A stretch of DNA of 64,000 nucleotides from an uncultured Rubrobacteraceae bacterium (GCA_902806065.1 CADCVE010000065.1:1-64000); one strand, 5' to 3'. Positions 1-9,070 are shown, counted from the stretch's first letter. The notes: generated by a model from the sequence alone, not told the origin. Made by a program: numbers and translations.

Positions 1-160
1 ACAGCATGACAAGTAGAGCTTGAAGGAACAGCCGTAGACGTATTGTTACCTCACACGGAGAGTTGCCCCGTCATCAACCGATAGCTCAATCGTTTCAAGA
101 ATTGCTGTAAGGCAGTGAGAATGCCTAATCAACGAGGGACGAAACCAGAAGGAGGAGTAC

Positions 161-1219
161 GTAAAGATAGTTCTTGTTCTGTACCCTGGCAACGATCACA
201 AGATCGAATTTGGGGAGTTGGAGGGGCAGCGCGGATGGCGAGATCGGGCAGCGCGAGGGGCTGGAGGGTGAGGGGCACGAGTCGTTACTACAACGGACAG
301 GGAGGGTGGCGAGCTAGAGGAGAACCTGGGGGGTGCTGATATCCTGATCACAACTCCCTTCTGGCCCGTGTACGTCACCAAAGAGATGATGGAGAAAGCC
401 TCCAACCTCAAGCTCATCCTCACGGCCGGCGTTGGCTCCGACCACGTGGACCTCGGGGCGGCGGCCGAAAACAACATTACCGTCGCGGAGCAGACCGCGA
501 GCAACGTGGTCAGCGTCGCCGAGCACGCGGTAATGTGTATCCTCAACCTCGTACGCAACTTCATCCCGCAGTACCACCAGGTAACAAACGGCGAGTGGGA
601 CATCGCCGGGCTCGCCAAAAAGGCCTACGACCTGGAAGGCAAGACCGTGGGCATCTACGGGGCGGGGGCCATCGGGCAGCTCGTGGCGATGCGCCTCAAG
701 GCCTTTGACGTGAAGATGTACTACTACAAGCGCACGCGCCTCTCAAACGTCGAGGAGGCGGTCTGCGGCTTCCGCTACGTGCGCCTCGACGACATGATGA
801 AGCACTGCGACATTGTCGTCATAGAAGCGCCCCTCACGCCGGAGACCGAGGGCCTCTTCGACCATGACGTGCTCTTCGGCATGAAGAAAGGTGCCTGGTT
901 GGTCAACACCTCGCGTGGAGCCATCGTGGACCGCGACGCGCTCGTGGAGGCGCTAGAACAGGGTCATCTGGCCGGGTACGCGGGTTATGTTTGGGACCCG
1001 GAGCCCGCGCCGCCGGATCACCCGTGGCGTAACATGCCAAACCATATGATGACACCGCACACCGCGGGCACGACGCTCGACGCGCAGAAGCACTACGCCG
1101 AGGACACCCGCCGTTGCCTCGAAGCCTTCTTCGCCGGGGAGCAGATAGAGCAAGACCACCTAATCGTGGACGGCGGCGAAATCGTCAGCGGCACCCACAA
1201 GGCAATCTACTCGTCATAG
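161..1219 (+). pseudogene. NAD(P)-dependent formate dehydrogenase-like D-2-hydroxyacid dehydrogenase, 5' end disrupted
   Basis: From 368 onward a 283-codon frame encodes the NAD-binding and C-terminal parts of a formate-dehydrogenase-like enzyme: GAGAIG nucleotide loop, NTSRGAIVDRD with the catalytic Arg, PAPPDHPWR and TPHTAGTT with the catalytic His. The reading frame clearly continues upstream without a stop to about 272 (ILITTPFWPVYVT). Further upstream the family N-terminus (VKIVLVLYPGNDHKIEFGEL) begins at 161 after a good Shine-Dalgarno (GGAGGAG, 151-157), but the codon there is GTA. Between about 255 and 282 the homologous protein moves to another frame and back, and a TGA lies at 269. 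Read literally, the gene is inactivated or makes an N-truncated protein. A sequencing error is the alternative. The family normally has about 380-400 residues. The position equivalent to the NAD-selecting Asp of known bacterial FDHs is Lys. Confidence 0.65.
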
Positions 1220-1331
1220 CAGTACCGCGCTGACAGGGGCCGGTCGGACTCCTCGGAGTTCCGGGCCGGTCCTTTGCATGTGCGGGAATGGGCCGTCGGG
1301 ACATCCTGGGTAGACGGGGTATGCTTACGGT

Positions 1332-1997
1332 GTGAAGATATTGGCGATCAGCGACGTGGTGGAGCCGGTACTCTACGGGGCGGGTCTCTCCTCCTACGCC
1401 GCCGGGGTGGAAGCCGTGATCTCCTGCGGAGACCTGCCGTTCGAGTACCTGGAGTACATCGTCACCTTCTGCGGCGCGCCCGTCTACTACGTGCGTGGTA
1501 ACCACGACCCTTCAGAGGACGCCAAGGCGCCCGGAGGCTGCATCTCCCTCGACGGCCGCGTCTCGAATATCGGGGGTGTGACCTTCGCCGGCCTCTCGGG
1601 ATCGCGCTGGTACTCTGGGGGACCGAACCAGCACACAGAGAAAGAGATGCGGCGCCGAGGGCTCCTGCTCTCCACGAAGATAACGCTCGGCAGGCTCTGG
1701 GGCCGCGAGAAACCCGAGGTCTTCGTGTCACACGCCCCGCCTCGCGGTCTCGGGGACCGAGAGGACCTTGCCCATCAGGGCTTCCAGAGCTTTCTCTCGC
1801 TGATTGACCGGCACAAGCCTTCCCTATGGTTGCACGGCCACGTACACTTATATGGTCCGGAGATAGGGAGACAGCGGGTCACGCAACGAGGAGAGACGCG
1901 GGTACTGAATGTGTACGGGCACCAAGTCCTGGACTTGGGAAAGTCTCAGGAAGAAGCCCCGGCTGGGGAGGTCGCCAACGCGGAGAGAGGGTTGTAG
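1332..1997 (+). CDS. Calcineurin-like metallophosphoesterase
   Basis: The 221-residue protein has the phosphoesterase core: an N-terminal ISD, CGDLPFEY, RGNHDP, VSHAPP and HGHVHLYG, which together supply the dinuclear metal ligands. The His usually found two residues after the first Asp is Val (SDVVEP), a variation that would weaken one metal site. No signal peptide is visible, so it should be cytosolic; the substrate cannot be told from sequence. The GTG start at 1332 has no Shine-Dalgarno but follows a TATGCT -10-like box (1320-1325) by six bases, consistent with a leaderless mRNA. The next gene starts 9 bp downstream in the same direction, so the two are probably co-transcribed. Confidence 0.85.
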   Translation: MKILAISDVVEPVLYGAGLSSYAAGVEAVISCGDLPFEYLEYIVTFCGAPVYYVRGNHDPSEDAKAPGGCISLDGRVSNIGGVTFAGLSGSRWYSGGPNQHTEKEMRRRGLLLSTKITLGRLWGREKPEVFVSHAPPRGLGDREDLAHQGFQSFLSLIDRHKPSLWLHGHVHLYGPEIGRQRVTQRGETRVLNVYGHQVLDLGKSQEEAPAGEVANAERGL

Positions 1998-2006
1998 GTT
2001 GTTCGC

Positions 2007-2894
2007 GTGGACGTGAACGAGCGGGCGGATAAAGATTTCTCGCGTGCCCGGCGGCGGGCTTTTCTGAAGCGTGTTGGAGCATACTTGCGCAGGGACCCGG
2101 CATCCAACACATTGTTGTCTTTCGACGAGGTGCGGAGTGCGCTTGGGGCGGTGGAGCAGAGCTATCTCGGGATGCGCGTGGTGCCGGTGTCGAAGATCGT
2201 GGGTAGCGTGGGGCGGCATCGGGACTTTGATCGGGCGTTCTTGCCGGGTAAGCCGAGCTTGGGGGGGCGTTGGAAGAAGATAGATCAGGCCATGCTCCGG
2301 GCCGAGGAGCTTCCGCCGGTGAGCCTGTACAAGCTCGGGGATGCCTACTTTGTCAGGGACGGCAACCACCGCGTCTCCGTCGCCCGCCAGCAAGGCACCG
2401 AGATGATCGACGCCGAGGTCGTGGAGTTGAAGAGCCGGGTGCCGGTAGACTCGGCCCTGACCGCCCGCGGCCTGCTCTACAAGCTGGAGCACCGCCGTCT
2501 TCTGGACAGACTCCCCCTGGACCGCGTGCTGCCGGAGCTTGAGATCGAACTCTCAGATGTCGCCGATTACCGGCGCCTGGCCGAGTATATCGAGGCGCAC
2601 GGCTTTCGCCTCTCCCAGCTCTGGCGGCGCTACGTCCCGGCCGAGGAGGTCTTGCGGGACTGGTACGAACACTCGTACGCGCCGATGGAGGCCATGATCC
2701 GGGAGGAACGCGTCCTCGACGCGTTCCCGGGACGCACCGGACTGGACTTATACCTCTGGATCCTACGCCACCGCGATAACCTCGCCCTCGAAGCCCGCGA
2801 CGAGTCCGTGACCACCTCCGCCGCGAAGGACGACCTCGTCAAGCGGGAGGGCCGCAAACCACACCGCCCGAACCCTCTGAACATCTATAGCTGA
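2007..2894 (+). CDS. ParB/sulfiredoxin-fold domain protein of unknown function
   Basis: The 295-residue soluble protein has a ParB-like segment at about residues 100-135, with the hallmark VRDGNHRVSVARQQG. That motif is shared by ParB N-domains and sulfiredoxin-like folds, which bind nucleotides. There is no recognisable DNA-binding helix-turn-helix of the chromosome-partitioning type. Two Arg/Leu-rich helical stretches and an aromatic C-terminal half (SQLWRRYVPAEEVLRDWYEHSY) follow. It starts with GTG, 9 bp after the phosphoesterase stop, so the pair probably forms an operon. I recognise the domain but not a specific function, and chromosome partitioning should not be inferred from it. Confidence 0.75.
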   Translation: MDVNERADKDFSRARRRAFLKRVGAYLRRDPASNTLLSFDEVRSALGAVEQSYLGMRVVPVSKIVGSVGRHRDFDRAFLPGKPSLGGRWKKIDQAMLRAEELPPVSLYKLGDAYFVRDGNHRVSVARQQGTEMIDAEVVELKSRVPVDSALTARGLLYKLEHRRLLDRLPLDRVLPELEIELSDVADYRRLAEYIEAHGFRLSQLWRRYVPAEEVLRDWYEHSYAPMEAMIREERVLDAFPGRTGLDLYLWILRHRDNLALEARDESVTTSAAKDDLVKREGRKPHRPNPLNIYS

Positions 2895-2971
2895 GGGAAC
2901 CAGGCGCCCGCCCCGGGTTCGCTGGTGTAAGATGCTTGTGTGATTCCTGAGTCGGTGTGGGGGGAGATCTT

Positions 2972-3655
2972 TTGGGAGCGTTAGCGGTGATCTGGGCGCC
3001 CGTGAGGACGCTCTCGCGAGTAGCCGAGGAGCAGCGGGTGCTCCTGGGTTTTGGAGTCGTAGCACTCTATGCGGCTTTGGGTGTTATTGGTGGCGGCATC
3101 GCCATCTTCGGTGGCCTTACGCAGGCCCAGTTCGAGACCGGCGGGGCGGAGCTACCGCCCGGGTTCGAGGACTTCGTAGCCTACGCCGGGGTCTTTGCTC
3201 TGATCCTGGCGGTCGTTCAGCCGTTTGTCTTGTGGTTGTTGGTCTCTGGCCTGATGCAGTTGGTCACGCGGTTCTTTGGTGGCACGGGACCGTTCTCCGG
3301 GATGCTCGCCGTCGTGGGCATCGCCCAGGTACCGCTCGTAATATCTGCCTTGATCCAGATCCCGATCACGGGTCTCCAGGTCGTGCTCGGTACACCGGAT
3401 CCAGCATCGGGGGACCCGGTGACTACCATCCTCGGGCTTCTGAGCAGCCTGCTCGGGCTGGCTTTCCTGATCTGGTTCGCGGCTCTCGTGGTAATAGGAG
3501 CGGCCTTCGCCCGCCGCGTCGGCTACGGCCAGTCCACGGGCTCCTGCGCCATCTCGTGCGCCGGTTGCGCGGGGCTTATACTCATCGTGATCGTGGTCAT
3601 CGTCGTCGTGATCGTGGCTATTGTCGGAGCGGCAGGCTCGGGCGCGCCTTCATAG
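2972..3655 (+). CDS. Yip1-family multi-pass membrane protein
   Basis: This protein of about 227 residues has five or so hydrophobic segments (a first helix near residues 25-50, then helices around 70-95, 105-135, 155-180 and a very hydrophobic C-terminal one). The pattern and the first line (AVIWAPVRTLSRVAE) fit the Yip1 family, whose bacterial members are uncharacterised membrane proteins. TTG at 2972 is preferred as the start because a GGGGGAG Shine-Dalgarno lies at 2959-2965; an in-frame GTG at 2957 overlaps that site. The C-terminal helix contains a run of Val/Ile after Cys-rich CAISCAGCAG. The SppA peptidase gene follows 27 bp downstream, so the two may be co-expressed in a membrane-maintenance role (inference). 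Confidence 0.7.
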   Translation: MGALAVIWAPVRTLSRVAEEQRVLLGFGVVALYAALGVIGGGIAIFGGLTQAQFETGGAELPPGFEDFVAYAGVFALILAVVQPFVLWLLVSGLMQLVTRFFGGTGPFSGMLAVVGIAQVPLVISALIQIPITGLQVVLGTPDPASGDPVTTILGLLSSLLGLAFLIWFAALVVIGAAFARRVGYGQSTGSCAISCAGCAGLILIVIVVIVVVIVAIVGAAGSGAPS

Positions 3656-3682
3656 TCGTCGAAGTCTCTAGAAAGGGGACGG

Positions 3683-4777
3683 GTGGAAGCCGGAAACGGA
3701 CAGAACAGGGAAGGGAACGGTCTCTCCGATAACACAGAGGGCTCGCAGAGCGGTTCGCGGGCCAGTTCACCCCAGCGAAGCAGGACGCGAGGTTTGTTGA
3801 TCGGGGGCGCCATCGTCGGCGTACTCCTGTTCTTGACGGTCGGCACGATAGCGCTGGTCCTCTTGATAGGCCCCGGCGGCTCGAACAGAGGCAGCGGCGG
3901 TGCCGACAACGCCGCGCCCCCCGAAACCTTCAGGGAGAAGTACGTCTCCGGCGACGGCCCCGACAAAGTGGCGGTCCTGCCGGTAGTGGGGACTATAAGC
4001 ACCACGACTACCCCTACGAGTGCCGCGGCGACCCCCGAAACCCTGCGCGACCAGCTCCGCCAGGCCGAAGAAGACGAGAGCGTGAAGGCCGTGGTCCTGG
4101 AGGTCGACTCCCCGGGCGGCGGTGTCGTGCCGACCGATGAGATGCACAGGAGCATTCAGGAGTTCAAGGAGACGACCGGCTTACCGGTGGTCATCTCGAT
4201 GGGCCAGACGGCGGCCTCGGGCGGGTACTACATCGCCACCGCGGCCGACCGGATAGTCGCCAATGAGAGTACCCTGACGGGGTCTCTAGGTGTGATCTTC
4301 TCTTACCTGAACTTCGCGGAGGCAGCCGCCGAGTACGGCATCGAACAGGAGGTCGTAAAGAGCGGACCGTTCAAGGACATCGGCTCCTCCACCCGTGAGC
4401 CGACCGAAGAGGAGTTGGAGATTCTGCAAAGCTACGTGGACGAGAGCTACGACGGTTTCGTGGAGGTCATAGTCGAGGGCCGCGATCTCCCAGAGGATGA
4501 GGTGCGCGAGATCGCCGACGGCCGCGTCTACTCGGGGCTGCAAGCGGAGTCCCTGGGGCTCGTGGACGAGATCGGCGACCTCGAACGTGCCGCGCAAGTC
4601 TCCACGGAACTCGCCGGTTTGGATGACGCGACCGTAGTCCGCTACCAGAGGAGAGCACCGGGCCTCACCGAACTCCTCCAGAACCGCCTCGCTCCATCCC
4701 AACCCGAGGCCCTGCAGGTGCTCGAAGCAGCAGGCCTGAGCCCTACCCCCGAACTACTATACGTGTACCGGCCGTAG
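3683..4777 (+). CDS. sppA: Signal peptide peptidase SppA (S49 serine protease)
   Basis: The 364-residue protein has a Ser/Gly-rich cytoplasmic N-terminus of about 35 residues, one membrane anchor (residues 37-63) and a single S49 protease domain outside the membrane. The Ser-Lys dyad is visible: Ser179 in TAASGGYY and Lys231 in SGPFKDIGS. Their spacing of 52 residues matches the short Bacillus-type SppA rather than the 67 kDa E. coli form. VVLEVDSPGGG (after a VAVLPVVGTI strand) is also typical. The family degrades signal peptides left in the membrane after secretion. GTG 3683 follows GAAAGGGG. The gene sits directly behind the Yip1-type gene. Confidence 0.92.
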   Translation: MEAGNGQNREGNGLSDNTEGSQSGSRASSPQRSRTRGLLIGGAIVGVLLFLTVGTIALVLLIGPGGSNRGSGGADNAAPPETFREKYVSGDGPDKVAVLPVVGTISTTTTPTSAAATPETLRDQLRQAEEDESVKAVVLEVDSPGGGVVPTDEMHRSIQEFKETTGLPVVISMGQTAASGGYYIATAADRIVANESTLTGSLGVIFSYLNFAEAAAEYGIEQEVVKSGPFKDIGSSTREPTEEELEILQSYVDESYDGFVEVIVEGRDLPEDEVREIADGRVYSGLQAESLGLVDEIGDLERAAQVSTELAGLDDATVVRYQRRAPGLTELLQNRLAPSQPEALQVLEAAGLSPTPELLYVYRP

Positions 4778-4971
4778 AGCAGTAGCACAAGCCGTGCCAC
4801 TTCCGCCAAGCGCCGACCATATCGCTCTTGTATTGCGGTCGTTTTGCAGCAATAATTACCCGAGAGCCGTCCGGGGGGAACGGAGAAAATACTGTGGTAT
4901 CAAGATCGGAGTAGCTGTGGGAGTATGCACTGAACCCTCCGTGAGGGTCGGAGCATAAACGAGGATAGGCA

Positions 4972-7380
4972 ATGAGCTGGTATCCTCCCATTATTTACGT
5001 CCTGATCACGCTCCTCGGAGCGGCGGTTCCGGCCGGCATCGGCTACCTTACCTGGAAGCGGCGGGGCAAGCCAGGGGCCACGGCGCTCACAGGCCTGATA
5101 TGGCTCTTCGCCCTCTGGGGCTTTTTGTACGCCGTGGAGCTTGGAGCGTGGAGTAGTTCGGTGGTGAATGTACTCTACGAGACGCGGGCCATCGTGTTCC
5201 TGGCCGTGGCTCCTTTGTGGTCTATCTTCGTGCTTCAGTACACCGGGCGCGAGGGGTGGCTGACGTGGCCACTCAAGGCGCTCCTCTTCGCCGTGCCGCT
5301 GGCAACGCTGGTCCTCATCTTCACGAACGAGGACCACGGTCTCGTATGGACCTACGAGGGGGTTCGGGAGGAGGGGCCACTGCTCCTGGCAAACTTCGCC
5401 TACGGGAGCTGGTTCTGGGTGGACTTTTTCTACGCCACGCTCCTGATGCTCGCGGGGGTGACGCTTCTGGGCCTCATGCTCATCCGCTCTCAGAGACTAT
5501 ACGCCAAACAGAGCGTCTCTCTTCTGCTGGGCGTCGCTGGTCCGTGGTTTGCGTATGCCTCATACATGCTAGGGTTCGACTCGGGTGTAGGCGCGCTCCC
5601 CGGTCTCAACCCGGCAATCCTTACCTTTGTCCCCGCGGGGCTCGCCCTCGCGTGGGGACTCTACCGTTACAGGCTGCTCGACATCTCCCCGGTAGCGCAC
5701 GACACCGTCGTCGAGGGCATGAGCGACGGTACCATGGTCCTTGATGCCCGCGGCAGGATCGTGGATCTCAACCCCTCCGCCGCCCGCATCCTCCGTTGCA
5801 AACCGGCAGAGGTCGTGGGCGAGAGCTTCCGGGAGACGATGAGCAAGAAAGGCAAGGCGACGCCGATGCGTAGCGACCTTGGAAACGCCCTACTTCAACG
5901 CTACGAGAAGAGCGGCCATGCCAACGAGGAGATCACACTCGGAGAAGGAGAAGACCTCCGCCACTATGACCTCGCCCTCTCCGGACTCTATGACGGACGA
6001 GGAAAGCGTACCGGTCACCTCGTAGTGTTACATGAGGTCACCGAGAAGAGGCTCGCCGTCGAGCGGCTCGACCGGATGGCACATTACGACGCTCTTACCG
6101 GGTTGCCCAACCGCACCCTCTTCCACGAGCGTCTCAGCCAGGAGGTCGCCCGTACGAGGAGAGCGGCTGGGAAAGGCCAGCTCGCGCTAATGTTCCTGGA
6201 CCTCGACCGTTTCAAAACGATCAACGACACGCTGGGACACGAGGTCGGGGACCTGCTGCTAATAGAGACCGCCCGGCGTCTCAAGGCCTCCGTCCGAGAG
6301 TACGATATCGTCGCGAGGCTGGCGGGTGACGAGTTCACCGTGATTCTCCCCGAGATACAGAGTATCCGGGATGCCACCGAGGTAGCGGGCAGGATCGTGA
6401 AGTCCATCGCCGAGCCTTTCTTGCTCGACGACAACGAGCTTGTGATCACATCGAGCGTCGGTATTTGCTTCCATCCGGCCAACGGCAACGACCCGGCCAC
6501 CCTCATCAAGAACGCGGACGCGGCTATGTACCGGGCAAAAGCGAGCGGGAAGAACCGCTACGAGGTCTTCGACGAGGACGCCTTACACAGCCCCTCCAGG
6601 CACTTCGAGATTGAGAACGATCTCAACCGGGCCATAGAGCAGAACCAGTTCGTTCTCTACTATCAGCCTGAGATTCACATAGACACCAGCCGCATGGTAG
6701 GCGTCGAGACGCTGGTAAGGTGGGAGCATCCGACGCGAGGTCTCATTCATCCCAAGGACTTCATCGGCGCGGCGGAGGAGACGGGTTTGATCTTCGCTAT
6801 AGAGCGCTGGGTCTTGCGCGAGGCCTGCCGCCAGATGCGTTCCTGGCAGGAGCGCTACCCGACCGATACGCCTCTGACGACCAGCGTGAACCTCTCCTCT
6901 CGGCACTTCATGCACCCGAACCTCCCCAGTGTGGTCCACCACGTCCTCGAAGAGACCGGGCTCTCACCCGAGCATCTCGTCCTCGAGATCAAGGAGAGTA
7001 CCTTGAACGAGGATGCCATGTCGGCCACCGCAACACTGCAGGCCCTCAAGAAGCTCGGCGTCGGGCTCACCGTCGACAACTTCGGCGCCGCCTCTTCCTC
7101 ACTCACCCAGCTAAGGCGCTTCCCCCTGGACACGCTGAAGATAGACGCTTCATTTATCAGCGCGCTCCACAACAGTGAAGAAGACCGCGACCTCGTCTCC
7201 GCCATCATCACCCTCGCCCACGCCTTGGGGCTCAAAGCCGCCGCCGAGGGCATCGAAACCCCCCGCCAGCTCATGCAGCTAAGAGACATGGGATGCGACA
7301 TCGCCCAGGGCCACTACTTCTCCGAATCCCTCTCCTACCGCGCGGCCTCAGCCTTCCTCGTCGCCGACCTGTATTACTAA
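4972..7380 (+). CDS. Membrane GGDEF-EAL cyclic-di-GMP protein with N-terminal 7TM and PAS domains
   Basis: The 802-residue protein starts with seven hydrophobic helices (about residues 5-230) resembling the histidine-kinase 7TM sensor module. A PAS domain (about 240-355), a GGDEF domain (about 365-530) and an EAL domain (about 550-800) follow. The cyclase motif is AGDEF at 451-455, a substitution tolerated in many active cyclases. The phosphodiesterase keeps Glu579 (ETL), the Asn of NLSS, the Glu of LEIKES, the Lys of LKID and the Glu of AEGIET. The usual Asp-Asp pair reads Asp702-Asn703, so hydrolysis may be impaired. It is likely a membrane-sensing c-di-GMP regulator whose net activity is cyclase, but this is inference. 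ATG 4972 follows GAGGATAGG. Confidence 0.9.
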   Translation: MSWYPPIIYVLITLLGAAVPAGIGYLTWKRRGKPGATALTGLIWLFALWGFLYAVELGAWSSSVVNVLYETRAIVFLAVAPLWSIFVLQYTGREGWLTWPLKALLFAVPLATLVLIFTNEDHGLVWTYEGVREEGPLLLANFAYGSWFWVDFFYATLLMLAGVTLLGLMLIRSQRLYAKQSVSLLLGVAGPWFAYASYMLGFDSGVGALPGLNPAILTFVPAGLALAWGLYRYRLLDISPVAHDTVVEGMSDGTMVLDARGRIVDLNPSAARILRCKPAEVVGESFRETMSKKGKATPMRSDLGNALLQRYEKSGHANEEITLGEGEDLRHYDLALSGLYDGRGKRTGHLVVLHEVTEKRLAVERLDRMAHYDALTGLPNRTLFHERLSQEVARTRRAAGKGQLALMFLDLDRFKTINDTLGHEVGDLLLIETARRLKASVREYDIVARLAGDEFTVILPEIQSIRDATEVAGRIVKSIAEPFLLDDNELVITSSVGICFHPANGNDPATLIKNADAAMYRAKASGKNRYEVFDEDALHSPSRHFEIENDLNRAIEQNQFVLYYQPEIHIDTSRMVGVETLVRWEHPTRGLIHPKDFIGAAEETGLIFAIERWVLREACRQMRSWQERYPTDTPLTTSVNLSSRHFMHPNLPSVVHHVLEETGLSPEHLVLEIKESTLNEDAMSATATLQALKKLGVGLTVDNFGAASSSLTQLRRFPLDTLKIDASFISALHNSEEDRDLVSAIITLAHALGLKAAAEGIETPRQLMQLRDMGCDIAQGHYFSESLSYRAASAFLVADLYY

Positions 7381-7385
7381 AGCCT

Positions 7386-7530
7386 TTCAGCTTGTCAGCA
7401 ACCAGCCTGTCCCTACCGTTACCCGGGCGAGTTTCAAAGAGCCATAATGACCGGACTCCCTTTCCAGAGCCCGGTCATCAGCTACGTAGGGGCGGCGAGC
7501 GTTTGCTGATGGCTAACTGCTGACAGCTAC
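7386..7530. repeat. MITE-like intergenic element with degenerate inverted ends (copy A)
   Basis: The interval between two convergent genes begins with CAGCTTGTCAGCAACCAGC and ends with the near-complement GCTGATGGCT...CTGCTGACAGCT. Inside it lies an 8-bp perfect hairpin, ATGACCGG / CCGGTCAT (7447-7454 and 7471-7478). A similar arrangement occurs at 29526-29682, with similar end sequences and a related GAGCGT stretch near the right end. The interior hairpin could also terminate the upstream gene. Confidence 0.4.
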
Positions 7531-8586
7531 TTAAAGCATCCTCCTGGCGCCCACGTAGCCCTTGACGTACTTCATCTGGCTCTCGGTGACTTCGCCGAAG
7601 TAGTCGGAGGCATGGACGAGCTTGCCGTTACCCGCGTAAATTCCTACGTGGGAGATGCCCCTGCCGTGCTCGTTGAAGAAGACCAGATCGCCGGGCCGCT
7701 CCTGGCCCTTCGCGACCTTGGCACCCATACGGTACTGTTTGTCATCCCAGTGCGGTAGCGAGACGCCGAACCTCTTGAATACCATCATCGTGAGGCCGGA
7801 GCAATCCACGCCACGGCGCGTTTGACCGCCGAGTCGGTACTTGACCCCGAGCCACATTCTCGCTTCCTTTACCACTTCCTGGCCACTACGGCTCGACGGC
7901 CGGATGCTCTCGGAGGTCCGTGCCGCGTCGTTCCCGGAAGACCTCCGGTCCACGGCTTCTCTGGCCCCCTGGCGCTCGGAAGGAGCGGCTTTAGACTCGG
8001 GGGTAGTCTCTTCGCTCTTGGATGGCTCGGGAGGGACGACTACCGCAGACTCCCACTCGACCTTGACGGCGTCAGCGATCACGTACCCCTTGCCCTCCGA
8101 CTTTCGCGAGAATACGACAGAGTAGTCGTCGCCGGCCGGCATCTGGAAGACGCCGAGCTCTACCCACCGGCCGCCGTCCTGCTGCTGGTTGACCTGCGTC
8201 CATTGGATATCCGAGGTAGTCATGACCCCTATCCACGCCGCGTCGTTCCCGCCCTTGACCTCGGGCCAGCGCACGGAGACAGTGTAGTTCGCGGTCTCGG
8301 GGATCTCGAACCTGAATCGCGCATCTGTCGAGGCGTTCGCCGGGGCGTCCGTCGAACCCTGCTCCGGGCGGGCGAAACGATAGTTGCTCTCTTTTACACC
8401 CTGCCCATAGGAGCTCGTCCCCCAACCTTCGTCCGCCTCCACGTAACCCTCGGTGTCGTTGTCCACGACCTGCTTGTACTCTGCCGGTCCCGCTACAACC
8501 TCCGGCGCACCAGCCAGGACAGCCACACTCGCTATAAACAAGATCAGCACCAAACGTCGCAACCCATCCCCCCTGCTTATACTCAC
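7531..8586 (-). CDS. Secreted NlpC/P60 cell-wall hydrolase with a golvesin-like N-terminal domain
   Basis: The protein of about 350 residues has a signal peptide (LVLILFIASVAVLAGAPEVVAG), so it acts outside the membrane. Next comes a beta-rich domain (about residues 40-170) resembling the golvesin/xanthan-lyase C-terminal type, with EGWGTSSYGQG, ANYTVSVRWP and VIADAVKVEW. A Ser/Glu/Arg-rich linker leads to a C-terminal NlpC/P60 papain-like peptidase. The triad is Cys263 (VDCSGL), His314 (ISHVGIYAG) and His326 (VHASDY), numbered from the TTG at 8589. Family members cleave peptidoglycan stem peptides. GTG 8586 lies behind an AGGAGAG Shine-Dalgarno; TTG 8589 is the alternative. Confidence 0.9.
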   Translation of the reverse strand: MSISRGDGLRRLVLILFIASVAVLAGAPEVVAGPAEYKQVVDNDTEGYVEADEGWGTSSYGQGVKESNYRFARPEQGSTDAPANASTDARFRFEIPETANYTVSVRWPEVKGGNDAAWIGVMTTSDIQWTQVNQQQDGGRWVELGVFQMPAGDDYSVVFSRKSEGKGYVIADAVKVEWESAVVVPPEPSKSEETTPESKAAPSERQGAREAVDRRSSGNDAARTSESIRPSSRSGQEVVKEARMWLGVKYRLGGQTRRGVDCSGLTMMVFKRFGVSLPHWDDKQYRMGAKVAKGQERPGDLVFFNEHGRGISHVGIYAGNGKLVHASDYFGEVTESQMKYVKGYVGARRML

Positions 8587-8800
8587 CAAACGGCTCTCCT
8601 GGCATTATCGGTTATCCGACGGAAAAACTTTAGCTCTTTGAGGATATTTTTCGTTGAAATGTAGAAATTTTGCGTTTTGTGACGTTGATCAGATACACAG
8701 AAGGTTCGAGGAGCGTGTGAAGCAGACGCGAAGCAGGCACGTTCCACTAGTACTAAAAGGGCCGCTGTCATGCTAGATGGGCGAGCAAGACGTGGAGTAG
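8587..8800. other. AT-rich divergent spacer
   Basis: This stretch upstream of the NlpC/P60 gene contains an unusually AT-rich section (about 8625-8690) in an otherwise GC-rich window. It probably holds the promoter of the minus-strand gene. No open frame or RNA fold was recognised. Confidence 0.3.
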
Positions 8801-8971
8801 GAGGGGGATCTGCCGAGTGGCCGCGGCACGTTCACGGTCGAAACCGGAACGATACAGGAGGTACCCATAACCCGGGTCTCGCGGTTGAAGCGTTCGGACG
8901 GCACGGCCAGCCTGAAGGAGCTGCATAAGGAACAGCGTGGAGGTTCGGCTTCATGCACACCTGCAGTGTAG
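8801..8971 (+). pseudogene. OsmC-family remnant upstream of the intact OsmC gene
   Basis: The frame at 8801-8969 translates to EGDLPSGRGTF, VETGTIQEVPITRVSRL and SDGTASLKEL in order. It lines up with residues 13-53 of the intact OsmC protein encoded 100 bp downstream (EGNLAQGSGTL, SGVLQDTPVTFASRV, DGKTSPEEL), sharing about 18 of 41 positions. After KEL the similarity moves to another frame, where FMHTCSVAS resembles the catalytic HATCYAMALS. No start codon or N-terminus is present and the frame is stopped at 8969. This is the decayed copy of a paralogue, not a gene. Confidence 0.65.
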
Positions 8972-9014
8972 CCAGTGGTCAGGGAGCACCGGGGAGTTTA
9001 TATCTTTCGTCCGG

Positions 9015-9040
9015 TTGACAGACGCTCATGCTAATATACT
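9015..9040 (+). promoter_or_regulatory. Putative promoter of the OsmC gene
   Basis: TTGACA at 9015-9020 is followed by TATACT at 9035-9040. The 14-base spacer is shorter than usual, so one box may not be the one used. A strong Shine-Dalgarno (AAGGAGGAGGAG) sits just before the ATG at 9071. Confidence 0.4.
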
Positions 9041-9070
9041 CCGCAAGAGATAAGAAGGAGGAGGAGCAAT

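Noticed and set aside
4778-4971. Possible c-di-GMP riboswitch before the GGDEF-EAL gene
   Set aside because: A small ACCCTC-CGT-GAGGGT hairpin is present, but the conserved GEMM core sequences are not.
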